A stretch of 64,000 nucleotides of DNA from Isoperla grammatica (GCA_945910005.1 OX246739.1:74349523-74413522), one strand, 5' to 3'. Counted from the stretch's first letter, positions 22,605 to 35,017 are shown. Numbers and translations: made by a program. The notes: generated by a model not told the origin, from the letters alone.

Positions 22605-23997
22605 ATGAGGTTTTTACTTTAACATTCTTTTTCGGCTACCAAGAATCGTTTCTAAATAATCTATATGAGATGTTTTCATATTCAGAAAGTAGTTCTCAAG
22701 TTAGCAGATCAAGACACAACCTAAGTCATGGTCGACTGACGGGAAACTGCAGCGGAAGTATCACACGAGACAGCCGAAGCTAAACAACTCTCCCAGGGGG
22801 TTGGGTAGACAGAGACTTCTTTATCGACTCTGACCTTACTTGAAGGCTTTCATACACCACCTTTAGAGCATCTTGTAGCTTCTGTGGTGTTCACATTGGA
22901 GTCAGATACATTCTGTCGAATAAACTAAAGTGGTGATTTTTATGAACATCAGGACTTGTTCCCCACATCACATAGCTCTGCACAAGTGGCAAGGATGACT
23001 ATACAACGGGGATAGTTATTTTTCTTTAAATAGGACACACTTTGGCGATCCTCCCTTTAATACTAATATAATAGGGAAACTCTCAGTGTGACGCGTTGAT
23101 AAGCGATAATCTGGAAAAACAAATCGTCGACTCTGCACAACTTGAGTAATTGTTGCATTGTTTACATTGTTACAACTAATTTTGTTTTTGTAATGGGATG
23201 TTACAAATGGTGCTCTCATGATAAAATACAGAATATGTGCTGTGGATCTAGAGGAAGATTGAATATACCATCACTACAGTGGCGAAGCTACAAGATCGTC
23301 TCTTGCTTTCTCAGTAGCCTGAGGTCGTAGTCCTTATGTCAACACACGCGGCCTCATCCTGTTAAGGTGTGTGTGTATAGGCCTGGCTACTGATGGTGCG
23401 TAACACTGCCATGCAAGTTTGTCTATAGTAGGCGCAACTCTTAGTCGGAACCAAACCGGAAGCGACACCGTATACATTGCACTAAATTGCTAACATATTA
23501 TATGGATATACCAAATAATACCAAATGATCAAGAAATCACGAAATGAATCAATTGAAATTGTTATCTTTTATTTTCCCAGTAACCGGTTGTGTCAGTAAT
23601 TATGCTCTTGCTTACTTCTGTTTTTTGGAAAATGGTATATCATGTTGAAGTTATTGTTTAGCTAAGCAATTAATTAATTAATTTAATTTGTCGGCCAGCT
23701 TTTAGCTTTGTCGTTTCCAGGAATCTGCAATTATTTGGAATCCATTAAAACAACTGTCCAAACACTCGTCAATCAACTACTAAAATAATAACAATAACAA
23801 TTGTTATTATTATCATTATTATGTTGTGATTGTTATTATGAAAAGAAAAGTTTTCTAAAAAATGAATTGTATTTCTAGCTTCCACTGCCTCTTCCATTCA
23901 CCTTCACAGTGAAACATTTTCTGTCAGGAAGTTTTCTTTATTTTTTTAACGGAATGTTGTGAAAGTTTGTTCTTGCCACAAGTCATAGCTGGACTAT
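22605..23997. other. AT-rich intergenic DNA
   Basis: No gene recognised. A small palindrome, AATAATAACAAT within a TTATT-rich stretch, lies near 23785-23812. GACGCGTTGATAAGCGA at 23090 matches the start region of the tandem array at 41335. Confidence 0.45.
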
Positions 23998-24025
23998 GGG
24001 GGGGCGGGGGGGGGGGGGGGGGGGG
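23998..24025. repeat. G tract
   Basis: A run of G with a single C at 24005. Confidence 0.95.
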
Positions 24026-24029
24026 AGCA

Positions 24030-24630
24030 CTAAGACTGTTGCTGTTCCCACACAGCAGAGAGTGAAGTTAAACACGCACCACTCGGCGTATATTGACAGC
24101 CTTGCGTGTTTGTTGCCCAAAACACACAAATCTGCCGGACCTACTTGAATGATGGAGAGGCCGAACGAAACTGATCCAGACCGCGAACATTGAAACTAAG
24201 CGATTGGCTGGGAGTGAAACCACAATATCATCGTACAGCAGATAGCACATCCAAACATCATTGTTTGTATATTTTTGACTAATTTGTCGATTTGTTCTTG
24301 TGATTTTATTTCTCTTTTGACAATATTTACCAAATTTTGGATTCGTTATCAAACACACATTTTAAATCTATTTTGGATTTTTTTTTATCATAACGTATTT
24401 AATTTGTTTTTCTGTTTACGTAGGTATAAGCACAACTTTGTGCTTGTGACGGTTATGAAACCTTTCTTAATTTCATTTTCTTATATTCTTTTTACACCTT
24501 TCAATTTTGAATTGCGAAACTAAAACCGTACCATACAAGTTTCAGATGAATATTTTGATTTTTTTCAAATACAATTTTAAATGTTCGTCACTTCAAAGTT
24601 CCAACTTCCATTGTAACTGTTTCTTTAAAC
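24030..24630. other. AT-rich spacer before the pentamer arrays
   Basis: No gene recognised. A minus-strand open frame (24068-24358) has no recognisable motif. Confidence 0.4.
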
Positions 24631-24633
24631 TGC

Positions 24634-25244
24634 ATGATATGATATGATATGATATGATATGATATGATATGATATGATATGATATGATATGATATGATAT
24701 GATATGATATGATATGATATGATATGATATGATATGATATGATATGATATGATATGATATGATATGATATGATATGATATGATATGATATGATATGATAT
24801 GATATGATATGATATGATATGATATGATATGATATGATATGATATGATATGATATGATATGATATGATATGATATGATATGATATGATATGATATGATAT
24901 GATATGATATGATATGATATGATATGATATGATATGATATGATATGATATGATATGATATGATATGATATGATATGATATGATATGATATGATATGATAT
25001 GATATGATATGATATGATATGATATGATATGATATGATATGATATGATATGATATGATATGATATGATATGATATGATATGATATGATATGATATGATAT
25101 GATATGATATGATATGATATGATATGATATGATATGATATGATATGATATGATATGATATGATATGATATGATATGATATGATATGATATGATATGATAT
25201 GATATGATATGATATGATATGATATGATATGATATGATATGATA
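24634..25244. repeat. Pentamer array (GATAT)n
   Basis: About 122 uninterrupted copies of GATAT. The minus strand is open through the whole array (HIISY repeats), because 5 nt x 3 gives a stop-free 15-nt cycle. This is not a gene. Confidence 0.98.
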
Positions 25245-25245
25245 A

Positions 25246-25683
25246 GATACGATACGATACGATACGATACGATACGATACGATACGATACGATACGATAC
25301 GATACGATACGATACGATACGATACGATACGATACGATACGATACGATACGATACGATACGATACGATACGATACGATACGATACGATACGATACGATAC
25401 GATACGATACGATACGATACGACGATACGATACGATACGATACGATACGATACGATACGATACGATACGATACGATACGATACGATACGATACGATACGA
25501 TACGATACGATACGATACGATACGATACGATACGATACGATACGATACGATACGATACGATACGATACGATACGATACGATACGATACGATACGATACGA
25601 TACGATACGATACGATACGATACGATACGATACGATACGATACGATACGATACGATACGATACGATACGATACGATACGATAT
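25246..25683. repeat. Pentamer array (GATAC)n
   Basis: About 87 copies of GATAC directly abutting the GATAT array. The join at 25241-25250 reads GATAAGATAC. A 2-bp slip at 25421 (CGACGATACG) divides the array in two. The unit differs from its neighbour by one base. Confidence 0.98.
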
Positions 25684-25689
25684 GATACT

Positions 25690-26004
25690 GTCTGAACGAG
25701 TTAATGATCCTGCTAACAATATCAAAACTTGAGCCAAAATCTAAACATTTTAATGGTGCCAAATTTCAACCATAACTACAATTAATATAAATCAATAACT
25801 GTTCTTTTTGTTTTCCTTTCATACTTACGTTTGTTTGCTTTGAAATATTATTTGGATAGTAGTAACATAACTGAGCAACTCACAGGTGTCTCGCTATCTA
25901 CGTATTAGTACAACGTTGTGCATGAGAATTTGTCTCTGGAAATTTCACTCTCGTATCTTGCCCGTTTGACAAGTGAAACATGTCATGGTGAGAGGGTGGA
26001 GGGT
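25690..26004. other. AT-rich spacer
   Basis: Nothing recognised. Confidence 0.4.
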
Positions 26005-26036
26005 GGGGGGGGGGGGGGGTGGGGGGGGGGGGGGGG
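26005..26036. repeat. G tract with T interruption
   Basis: Preceded by GAGAGGGTGGAGGG, the same context as the G tract at 26604-26628. Confidence 0.95.
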
Positions 26037-26461
26037 ATGTCGGTGTGATCTGTTTTCCGATACAGACAGAGATGAAAGTAAATTCGAACGCTGACAAATG
26101 TATTAACGTACATACACACCTCGGTTACATTTCGCAATTGATAATAATACCATCCTCAAAGCTGTTTATAAACGCGTCAATTTATTTATTCGCCGAAGCC
26201 ATTAAAACCCATCGCTGTACATTTTAGATCCAATAACGTATAAAAGGGGACTCAAGGGCTTCATTTCCCCCCCACCCTCGAGATCCCAGTATTATTACGT
26301 ATAGAATGTTTTATTGGTAATATCAGAAATCGTATTTGGCATTTACTGACAAATACCAATAATATCAATAACATTCTCAAAGAATCTGTTTTTGAATTGT
26401 TAATAAAAGTTGCAAAATATTACATTCAGCAATCTTTACTTCTCTAACAATGCTTCTTTCA

Positions 26462-26477
26462 CCCCCCCCCCCCCCCC
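26462..26477. repeat. C16 tract
   Basis: Sixteen consecutive C residues. Confidence 0.95.
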
Positions 26478-26603
26478 TTTCCCATTCAATCGAGCGTGGA
26501 ACATGTTCCAGACTATATTTGTCTCTTGATTTATACACTAGTCCTCCCCATCTTAGTTATATTCCCGACTTTATCAACTATTCAGTAATGACGAGAGGGT
26601 GGA

Positions 26604-26628
26604 GGGGGGGGGGGGGAGGGGGGGGGGT
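26604..26628. repeat. G tract with A interruption
   Basis: Preceded by GACGAGAGGGTGGAGG. The shared lead-in with 26005-26036 suggests the two tracts belong to copies of one element. Confidence 0.9.
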
Positions 26629-26857
26629 ACCTGTTTGAATTTGCATCTGTAAACTAGTACAAACTAAGCATCAAGCTTGTTCCAGTCTTCATTCGATGGT
26701 TAATTCAACTCAGTTCAAATCCCAGTGTTCCAATAATCATCTTGGATTCGCTGTCTCAAGGAATAATTATCATGACGTCAGGGTCCAACATGGCGGCTAC
26801 AACGAGTACTTGTTTTGGCATTTGTTACAAACAAATGCAATGCCAGCGCGCTACGTC

Positions 26858-29800
26858 GGTCCTCCTTGGCTCTAGGGATAAGTGTTCCCGTTAGGAAGCG
26901 TATCTAAGCTCTGCCATCAGTACTCCTTGGCTCTAGGGACAAGTGTTCCCGCTAGGAAGCGTATCTAAGCTCTGCGATCAGTACTCCTTGGCTCTAGGGA
27001 CAAGTGTTCCCACTAGGAAGCGTATCTAAGCTCTGCGATCAGTACTCCTTGGCTCTAGGGACAAGTGTTCCCGCTAGGAAGCGTATCTAAGCTCTGCGAT
27101 CAGTACTCCTTGGCTCTAGGGACAAGTGTTCCCGCTAGGAAGCGTATCTAAGCTCTGCGATCAGTACTCCTTGGCTCTAGGGACAAGTGTTCCCGCTAGG
27201 AAGCGTATCTAAGCTCTGCGATCAGTACTCCTTGGCTCTAGGGACAAGTGTTCCCACTAGGAAGCGTATCTAAGCTCTGCGATCAGTACTCCTTGGCTCT
27301 AGGGACAAGTGTTCCCGCTAGGAAGCGTATCTAAGCTCTGCGATCAGTACTCCTTGGCTCTAGGGACAAGTGTTCCCGCTAGGAAGCGTATCTAAGCTCT
27401 GCGATCAGTACTCCTTGGCTCTAGGGACAAGTGTTCCCGCTAGGAAGCGTATCTAAGCTCTGCGATCAGTACTCCTTGGCTCTAGGGACAAGTGTTCCCG
27501 CTAGGAAGCGTATCTAAGCTCTGCGATCAGTACTCCTTGGCTCTAGGGACAAGTGTTCCCGCTAGGAAGCGTATCTAAGCTCTGCGATCAGTACTCCTTG
27601 GCTCTAGGGACAAGTGTTCCCGCTAGGAAGTGTATCTAAGCTCTGCGATCAGTACTCCTTGGCTCTAGGGAGAAGTGTTCCCGCTAGAAAGCGTATCTAA
27701 GCTCTGCGATCAGTACTCCTTGGCTCTAGGGACAAGTGTTCCCGCTAGGAAGCGCATCTAAGCTCTGCGGTCAGTACTCCTTGGCTCTAGGGACAAGTGT
27801 TCCCGCTAGGAAGCGTATCTAAGCTCTGCGATCAGTACTCCTTGGCTCTAGGGACAAGTGTTCCCGCTAGGAAGCGTATCTAAGCTCTGCGATCAGTACT
27901 CCTTGGCTCTAGGGAGAAGTGTTCCCGCTAGGAAGCGTATCTAAGCTCTGCGATCAGTACTCCTTGGCTCTAGGGACAAGTGTTCCCGCTAGGAAGCGTA
28001 TCTAAGCTCTGCGGTCAGTACTCCTTGGCTCTAGGGACAAGTGTTCCCGCTAGGAAGCGTATCTAAGCTCTGCGATCAGTACTCCTTGGCTCTAGGGACA
28101 AGTGTTCCCGCTAGGAAGCGTATCTAAGCTTTGCTCTGCGATCAGTACTCCTTGGCTCTAGGGACAAGTGTTCCCGCTAGGAAGCGTATCTAAGCTCTGC
28201 GGTCAGTACTCCTTGGCTCTAGGGACAAGTGTTCCCGCTAGGAAGCGTATCTAAGCTCTGCGATCAGTACTCCTTGGCTCTAGGGACAAGTGTTCCCGCT
28301 AGGAAGCGTATCTAAGCTCTGCGATCAGTACTCCTTGGCTCTAGGGACAAGTGTTCCGGCTAGGAAGCGTATCTAAGCTCTGCGATCAGTACTCCTTGGC
28401 TCTAGGGACGAGTGTTCCCGCTAGGAAGCGTATCTAAGCTCTGCGATCAGTACTCCTTGGCTCTAGGGACACGTTTTCTCACTAGGAAGTGTATCTAAGC
28501 TCTGCGATCAGTACTCCTTGGCTCTAGGGACAAGTGTTCCCGCTAGGAAGCGTATCTAAGCTCTGCGATCAGTACTCCTTGGCCCTAGGGACAAGTGTTC
28601 CCGCTAGGAAGCGTATCTAAGCTCTGCGATCAGTACTCCTTGGCTCTAGGGACAAGTGTTCCCGCTAGGAAGCGTATCTAAGCTTTGCTCTGCGATCAGT
28701 ACTCCTTGGCTCTAGGGACAAGTGTTCCCGCTAGGAAGCGTATCTAAGCTCTGCGGTCAGTACTCCTTGGCTCTAGGGACAAGTGTTCCCGCTAGGAAGC
28801 GTATCTAAGCTCTGCGATCAGTACTCCTTGGCTCTAGGGACAAGTGTTCCCGCTAGGAAGCGTATCTAAGCTCTGCGATCAGTACTCCTTGGCTCTAGGG
28901 ACAAGTGTTCCGGCTAGGAAGCGTATCTAAGCTCTGCGATCAGTACTCCTTGGCTCTAGGGACGAGTGTTCCCGCTAGGAAGCGTATCTAAGCTCTGCGA
29001 TCAGTACTCCTTGGCTCTAGGGACAAGTGTTCCCGCTAGGAAGCGTATCTAAGCTCTGCGATCAGTACTCCTTGGCTCTAGGGACACGTTTTCTCACTAG
29101 GAAGTGTATCTAAGCTCTGCGATCAGTACTCCTTGGCTCTAGGGACAAGTTTTCTCACTAGGAAGTGTATCTAAGCTCTGCGATCAGTACTCCTTGGCTC
29201 TAGGGACAAGTGTTCCCGCTAGGAAGCGTATCCAAGCTCTGCGATCACTACTCCTTGGCTCTAGGGACAAGTGTTCCCGCTAGGAAGCGTATCTAAGCTC
29301 TGCGATCAGTACTCCTTGGCTCTAGGGACAAGTGTTCCCGCTAGGAAGCGTATCTAAGCTCTGCGATCAGTACTCCTTGGCTCTAGGGACAAGTGTTCCC
29401 GCTAGGAAGCGTATCTAAGCTCTGCGGTCAGTACTCCTTGGCTCTAGGGACAAGTGTTCCCGCTAGGAAGCGTATCTAAGCTCTGCGATCAGTACTCCTT
29501 GGCTCTAGGGACACGTTTTCCCGCTAGGAAGCGTATCTAAGCTCTGCGATCAGCACTCCTTGGCTCTAGGGACAAGTGTTCCCGCTAGGAAGCGTATCTA
29601 AGCTCTGCGATCAGTACTCCTTGGCTCTAGGGACAAGTGTTCCCGCTAGGAAGCGTATCTAAGCTCTGCGATCAGTACTCCTTGGCTCTAGGGACAAGTG
29701 TTCCCGCTAGGAAGCGTATCTAAGCTCTGCGATCAGTACTCCTTGGCTCTAGGGACAAGTGTTCCCGCTAGGAAGCGTAAGCTCTGCGGTCAGTACTCCT

Positions 29801-31378
29801 TGGCTCTAGGGACAAGTGTTCCCGCTAGGAAGCGTATCTAAGCTCTGCGATCAGTACTCCTTGGCTCTAGGGACAAGTGTTCCCGCTAGGAAGCGTATCT
29901 AAGCTCTGCGATCAGTACTCCTTGGCTCTAGGGACAAGTGTTCCCGCTAGGAAGCGTATCTAAGCTCTGCGATCAGTACTCCTTGGCTCTAGGGACAAGT
30001 GTTCCCGCTAGGAAGCGTATCTAAGCTCTGCGATCAGTACTCCTTGGCTCTAGGGACAAGTGTTCCCGCTAGGAAGCGTATCTAAGCTCTGCCATCAGTA
30101 CTCCTTGGCTCTAGGGACAAGTGTTCCCGCTAGGAAGCGTATCTAAGCTCTGCGATCAGTACTCCTTGGCTCTAGGGACAAGTGTTCCCGCTAGGAAGCG
30201 TATCTAAGCTCTGCGATCAGTACTCCTTGGCTCTAGGGACAAGTTTTCCCGCAAGGAAGCGTATCTAAGCTCTGCGATCAGTACTCCTTGGCTCTAGGGA
30301 CAAGTTTTCCCGCTAGGAAGCGTATCTAAGCTCTGCGATCAGTACTCCTTGGCTCTAGGGACAAGTTTTCCCGTAAGGAAGCGTATCTAAGCTCTGCGAT
30401 CAGTACTCCTTGGCTCTAGGGACAAGTGTTCCCGCTAGGAAGCGTATCTTAGCTCTGCGGTCAGTACTCCTTGGCTCTAGGGACAAGTGTTCCCGCTAGG
30501 AAGCGTATCTAAGCTCTGCGATCAGTACTCCTTGGCTCTAGGGACAAGTGTTCCCGCTAGGAAGCGTATCTAAGCTCTGCGATCAGTACTCCTTGGCTCT
30601 AGGGACAAGTGTTCCCGCTAGGAAGCGTATCTAAGCTCTGCGATCAGTACTCCTTGGCTCTAGGGACAAGTGTTCCCGCTAGGAAGCGTATCTAAGCTCT
30701 GCGATCAGTACTCCTTGGCTCTAGGGACAAGTGTTCCCGCTAGGAAGCGTATCTAAGCTCTGCGATCAGTACTCCTTGGCTCTAGGGACAAGTGTTCCCG
30801 TTAGGAAGCGTATCTAAGCTCTGCGATCAGTACTCCTTGGCTCTAGGGACAAGTGTTCCCGCTAGGAAGCGTATCTTAGCTCTGCGATCAGTACTCCTTG
30901 GCTCTAGGGACAAGTGTTCCCGCTAGGAAGCGTATCTTAGCTCTGCGATCAGTACTCCTTGGCTCTAGGGACAAGTGTTCCCGCTAGGAAGCGTATCTAA
31001 GCTCTGCGATCAGTACTCCTTGGCTCTAGGGACAAGTGTTCCCGCTAGGAAGCGTATCTTAGCTCTGCGATCAGTACTCCTTGGCTCTAGGGACAAGTGT
31101 TCCCGCTAGGAAGCGTATCTAAGCTCTGCGATCAGTACTCCTTGGCTCTAGGGACAAGTGTTCCCGCTAGGAAGCGTATCTAAGCTCTGCGATCAGTACT
31201 CCTTGGCTCTAGGGACAAGTGTTCCCGCTAGGAAGCGTATCTAAGCTCTGCGATCAGTCCTCCTTGGCTCTAGGGACAAGTGTTCCGGCTAGGAAGCGTA
31301 TCTAAGCTCTGCGATCAGTACTCCTTGGCTCTAGGGACAAGTTTTCCCGCTAGGAAGCGTATCTAAGCTGTGCGATTG
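26858..31378. repeat. 61-bp satellite, about 74 copies
   Basis: A strict 61-bp head-to-tail array whose unit contains TACTCCTTGGCTCTAGGGAC, AAGTGTTCCCGCTAGGAAGC and GTATCTAAGCTCTGCGATCA. Most copies differ by 0-3 bases. Variant copies include CACGTTTTCTCACTAGGAAGTG (28468, 29082), GTGTTCCGG (28351, 28905, 31282) and a 5-bp insertion TTGCT (28131, 28685). A 4-bp deletion occurs near 29779. The first and last units are the most diverged. A small hairpin (GCATTTGT/ACAAATGC, 26818-26838) lies just before the array. No open frame or RNA-gene signature was found. Confidence 0.99.
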
Positions 31379-31399
31379 CGAATAACAAAGCGAGTTTTA

Positions 31400-31575
31400 A
31401 AGAATCAGTCCGACTCTAGTACTGTAAGTTATTCCACAAAATACTTTGCATGAGATGAGACTTAAGAAGTTTGGGGCGAGTTTGAATTGGTAATGTTTAG
31501 CTAACTGATTATAAGTTTAGATTGATCACAAGGCAAGCTTGTCTGGGAGTGACACCATTAACATAGTTACTAAGT
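31400..31575. other. Spacer ending in the left 13-bp direct repeat
   Basis: Unique DNA. The last 13 bases, ATAGTTACTAAGT (31563-31575), recur exactly at 31829-31841 beyond the palindromic element. Confidence 0.6.
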
Positions 31576-31828
31576 AATTAAAACGGAAACATAGTAGAAC
31601 AGGTAAAACGTTATAAGAACCTTGTATGGACTGTACACTGTTCCTTGTCTTACATAAAACTAAAGCGCAATATTTCGAGCCCTGATCAGAGCTCATCAAC
31701 AGGTGAAGACACACTGTGTGTGAGTGTGTTTTCACCTGTTGAAGAGCTCTGATCAGGGTTCGAAATATTGCGCTTTAATTTTATGTGTGACAAGGAACAG
31801 TGTACAGTCCAATTACCAGGTTCTTAAA
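31576..31828. mobile_element. Palindromic element with 13-bp target duplication, copy 1
   Basis: A palindrome with arms of about 100 bp (31614-31714 and 31722-31826) and few mismatches, preceded by 38 unpaired bases and flanked by the exact 13-bp direct repeat ATAGTTACTAAGT. The arms contain GAAATATTGCGC preceded by a stem that closes GAGCTCT/AGGGTTC around GATC. The layout (target duplication, about 37-nt tail, inverted pair, target duplication) is the same as at 53413-53645. Penelope-like retroelements have inverted terminal repeats with a tail of this length at one end. The match is inferred, since no reverse transcriptase is present. Confidence 0.65.
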
Positions 31829-31841
31829 ATAGTTACTAAGT

Positions 31842-32204
31842 GATGGTCTGACCAATCGATGAGCGTCCTACGGATGTAACCTTACAGTAGATTTCCAACC
31901 TAGCAAGTAAAGCATCTACTAGTGTCGCTAGGCCGGTACGTCATCAAGTAAACTCTGACATCACAGCAGGTTATCCGAGACCTCTTATGAGATGAAGACG
32001 AGGACGCAGATTACAGCGGTTGTGGCATAATATTGCTTCCTGATATTCAATCTGTTGATGACGCTTAAAGGGGGTCTGTGGATAACACGGCCTGTGAATT
32101 CGCGTCCTGCGGAAAGTGAAGCACCGGTGTAGAATTTGAGGCCTGCGGAACAATGTTAATTCAAAGTCACCGCCAACCACTTAAGATGAGCAGTATTGAT
32201 ACAC
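31842..32204. other. Spacer between palindromes
   Basis: Nothing recognised. Confidence 0.4.
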
Positions 32205-32254
32205 CCAATGGTATGTAACACCTATTGTCTACTATAGGTGTTACATATCATTGG
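32205..32254. repeat. Hairpin, 21-bp arms
   Basis: The arms 32205-32225 and 32234-32254 match at 20 of 21 positions with an 8-base loop. A C tract (32258-32270) follows directly. Confidence 0.85.
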
Positions 32255-32315
32255 ATACCCCCCCCCCCCCGTGATTGCGACATTGCTCATTAGAACAAAG
32301 CCGGAGTACAGTGAT

Positions 32316-32457
32316 TTTCAGAATTGATCTAGAAAGCCGTGATTAGCTCTATCTAAGGGTCCTTGATAGTTATGTTAAGGTGCATTTTTCACTGTTGTGC
32401 ATTGTTGTCATTGAAGATCGATTAGCTTTATCTAAGGGTCCTAGATCAATTCTGAAA
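32316..32457. repeat. Inverted-repeat element with internal direct repeat
   Basis: Perfect 16-bp termini: TTTCAGAATTGATCTA at 32316-32331 and its reverse complement at 32442-32457. Inside, GATTAGCTCTATCTAAGGG (32341) recurs as a direct copy with one change at 32420. It is MITE-sized at 142 bp. No target duplication was identified. Confidence 0.7.
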
Positions 32458-32469
32458 AAGGTCTACGAT

Positions 32470-34280
32470 TGATGGTGCTGTGACATCACATGCAGACAAA
32501 ACAATTTGTTGCTATGCAACTCCATTGTTGTATTTTTCTTTGATTGGTGAACATCCAATGTTAATCTGCAAAATTAACTGTTGCATGGCTATTATTAGAA
32601 TCGTAATTAACGCTATTGACAGTATTGTCTGTTGTACACAGTGCATGCGGTAAACGATACCCAGGCTCAAAGCTCATCAATGTTCTAGAACCCTCGTAGA
32701 ACTTACAACAATGAATCAACGCTGCATTCTGAACCAATATCGACTGTGCACGCCAGCTGAAATAACATTATGTGTGCGAATTACGTAAACACAGCCAACA
32801 ATTTGCCCATAGGATTTATCGTGATTAATGAAATCGAAACGCTTTTTTTAAATATTGTGTGTGGGTTTTTGTGCAGCTGTCAAATCAGAATAACAGGCAT
32901 GTTTTGCCCTTCTGGGTATCTGTTTGACAGCCTGATTTCAAACACAAAACAAATAATAAACACATTTCAAAAAAAAAAGCTCAGTAACAATTTTATTATT
33001 TCAACTAACATTTACATACACATAATTTAGGTTGTACCGAACATCAAAATTATCATCATTTAGTTTTGCGGCTGCATATATTCCTGGTATGCCTTCGAAC
33101 TCTTTCTTATTCGTTGTGAAGAGTATTTTTCAGAGCTCATTGGCTGACATTTTGCCACCGAGCTTCAATTATTTAGATATTACTTTATGATTCCTGTTGA
33201 GTTGAAATGAATCTGTACGAAACTATAAGAGTTTTCCTGTGGGCCCAGTTTTCCATCACTGAGCAAACGACGTAAAGAAAGTTAAATGTGAAAGTATATT
33301 ATATTAAATCAAGCATCACTCGTTTCAAAAAGCTCCGGAGAACAAAAATAAAACACTCTAGTGAAAAGGGATCTTGGGAAAAAGTTATCGCCAAAAGAGT
33401 TTTTATTCAAAGAAAGTTCTTAACCCGTCCATCCGCATTAGAGAAAGTTGACTCAGTTAGTTTAACTCATCCTCGCTTATTCAACTAAAGAAGTTGCCCA
33501 GTAAAAGTAAGAAACCGTTGAAACTAAATGCTCAGACAAAAACATCTTATACAATGATAAAGGAAGCACATAATGGACATCACATTTACTCTTGAGTCTG
33601 TCTTTACTCTATCTATTCTGGCATTTGTATTCTTTTTTCTTGGTCTTTTTTCCATTCACCACTATTTTCTTTCATTTTCACTCTAACTTGAACAAAATAG
33701 TTGTTTCATGTGCAGATATAAGTGGAACCCCTGTGAGACCAGGTTTTTAATCATATTTTTAATCAGTAATAAAGTTATCAGGGCTGTTAACAATTTGTCA
33801 ATACGAAATTATATTTCAAAGTAAAACGTGTCTTAAAACGCGTTTGTGTAGTTATCATGTATAAAACACTTCCATAGCAACCAAGAGTGCTTTAACTAGG
33901 GAACATCTGTGCATCCCGTCTTGAAACGTAAGAATACGTTAGGAGATGAAGCAGTTTATCTCCTATTGGTCTTCATTTGAATTCTTGAATAACTTGATTA
34001 AAAAAACACCTAAATTAATTAAAATATGCCCAAACGTACATTTAATCTGAACTAAAATTAAACCCGTTTCTGGAACTAGTAGCCCTTTTTACCGACCGAT
34101 ACATGACCACTTGGAGAGAACTGTTAAATTTCTCAAAATATAGCTTTCTGTCTTTGAAGGGGTAATCAAGTGAAAAACTAAAAAAAATCACCATTGAGTC
34201 ACAAGTGCATGAAATTCAGTATTGTTTAAAATAAAATTGATATAGCTTGCTTCAATGCAAGAAAAAAAATAGTGAACATT
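32470..34280. other. AT-rich intergenic or intronic DNA
   Basis: No gene recognised. CTGTCAAA (32877) and TTTGACAG (32932) form a weak inverted pair. Confidence 0.4.
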
Positions 34281-34283
34281 AAG

Positions 34284-34460
34284 CTATTCTACTAGATACA
34301 CTTCGCCAGCTCTGCTGCATTTTTCTTCTGAAGCGTAGTACAGCTGTATCGGTTCTGAGATCGCTAACGCCTTCCTGATAGACAGAGCACTCATTGTGTA
34401 ATACGAATCCAGCCACAGCACTCGGCGACTGAGGACAGTGCCGCTCAAAACAGATTGCAA
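34284..34460 (-). CDS. Candidate terminal exon of an unrecognised host gene
   Basis: A 58-codon open segment ending in TAG (34284-34286), in frame from TTG at 34460 after the acceptor candidate GTGTAGAAAAG. The translation has a normal protein composition (starts LQSVLSGTVLSRRVLWLDSY, ends EVYLVE), but I do not recognise the family. It is in phase with the candidate exon at 34881-35017 across a 420-base intron. Against it: a second frame on the same strand is also open for 65 codons, the acceptor lacks a strong pyrimidine tract, and no AATAAA was seen shortly after the stop. Confidence 0.3.
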   Translation of the reverse strand: MQSVLSGTVLSRRVLWLDSYYTMSALSIRKALAISEPIQLYYASEEKCSRAGEVYLVE

Positions 34461-34880
34461 CTTTTCTACACATCAAGTCACAAGAAAATTAATTGCATGG
34501 CATTTTGTAGAAGTACACGTTCGTACAAAGAAGCATGTTATCGGTAGAGAAACGATGCACATCAAAACTCTTGATCGATTTTTGATAAGTGCCCTTTTTT
34601 AGCGGTGGTTTTACTTTCTCAAGGTAACAATTTTTTTTTATGGGAATTACCATGAGATAAGCTACTTGGTGCTCAACAAGCCAAAAAATCGCGTATTCTT
34701 TGATCTTTAACCGCCTGCTTTGTAAGTATGCTATCTTTTAGTCATGTTTTCCATATTTGAGGGATGGACATATACAAATGGTAGTTTTTTAGTTTTTCAC
34801 CTGACTATCCCTTTAAATTGGCAAATAGGCCATCAGTGTGCATATCTGTAGCAGCAGGTAAAGTAGTTAACTGTTATAAC

Positions 34881-35017
34881 CTCGTTGTTCCCTCTCTGAA
34901 CTGACCAGATCAGCGTGTTTGTCAACAAACTGTGACCGTCGGTCATGTCATATTCTGTATCGACAATCGTTTCAACAACAAAGCGAAGCATCACAATCTG
35001 GTAATTAAAAGCTCGGC
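34881..35017 (-). CDS. Candidate internal exon of an unrecognised host gene
   Basis: 45 codons plus a phase-1 start. The acceptor is CAACCAG after a pyrimidine-rich run; the donor is GAG followed by GTTATA, which is weak. The translation reads RAFNYQIVMLRFVVETIVDT, then a DMTDGHSLL stretch, ending QRGNNE. It looks like a helical soluble segment of no recognised family. Its start phase fits the end phase of 40046-40207 and its end phase fits 34284-34460. Confidence 0.3.

Noticed and set aside
24593..25762. A 389-codon SYRIV/SYHII repeat frame
   Set aside because: It arises from stop-free pentamer arrays; no unique coding sequence of any length is attached.
26858..31378. A CRISPR array
   Set aside because: Units are contiguous and nearly identical with no unique spacers, and the setting is eukaryotic.
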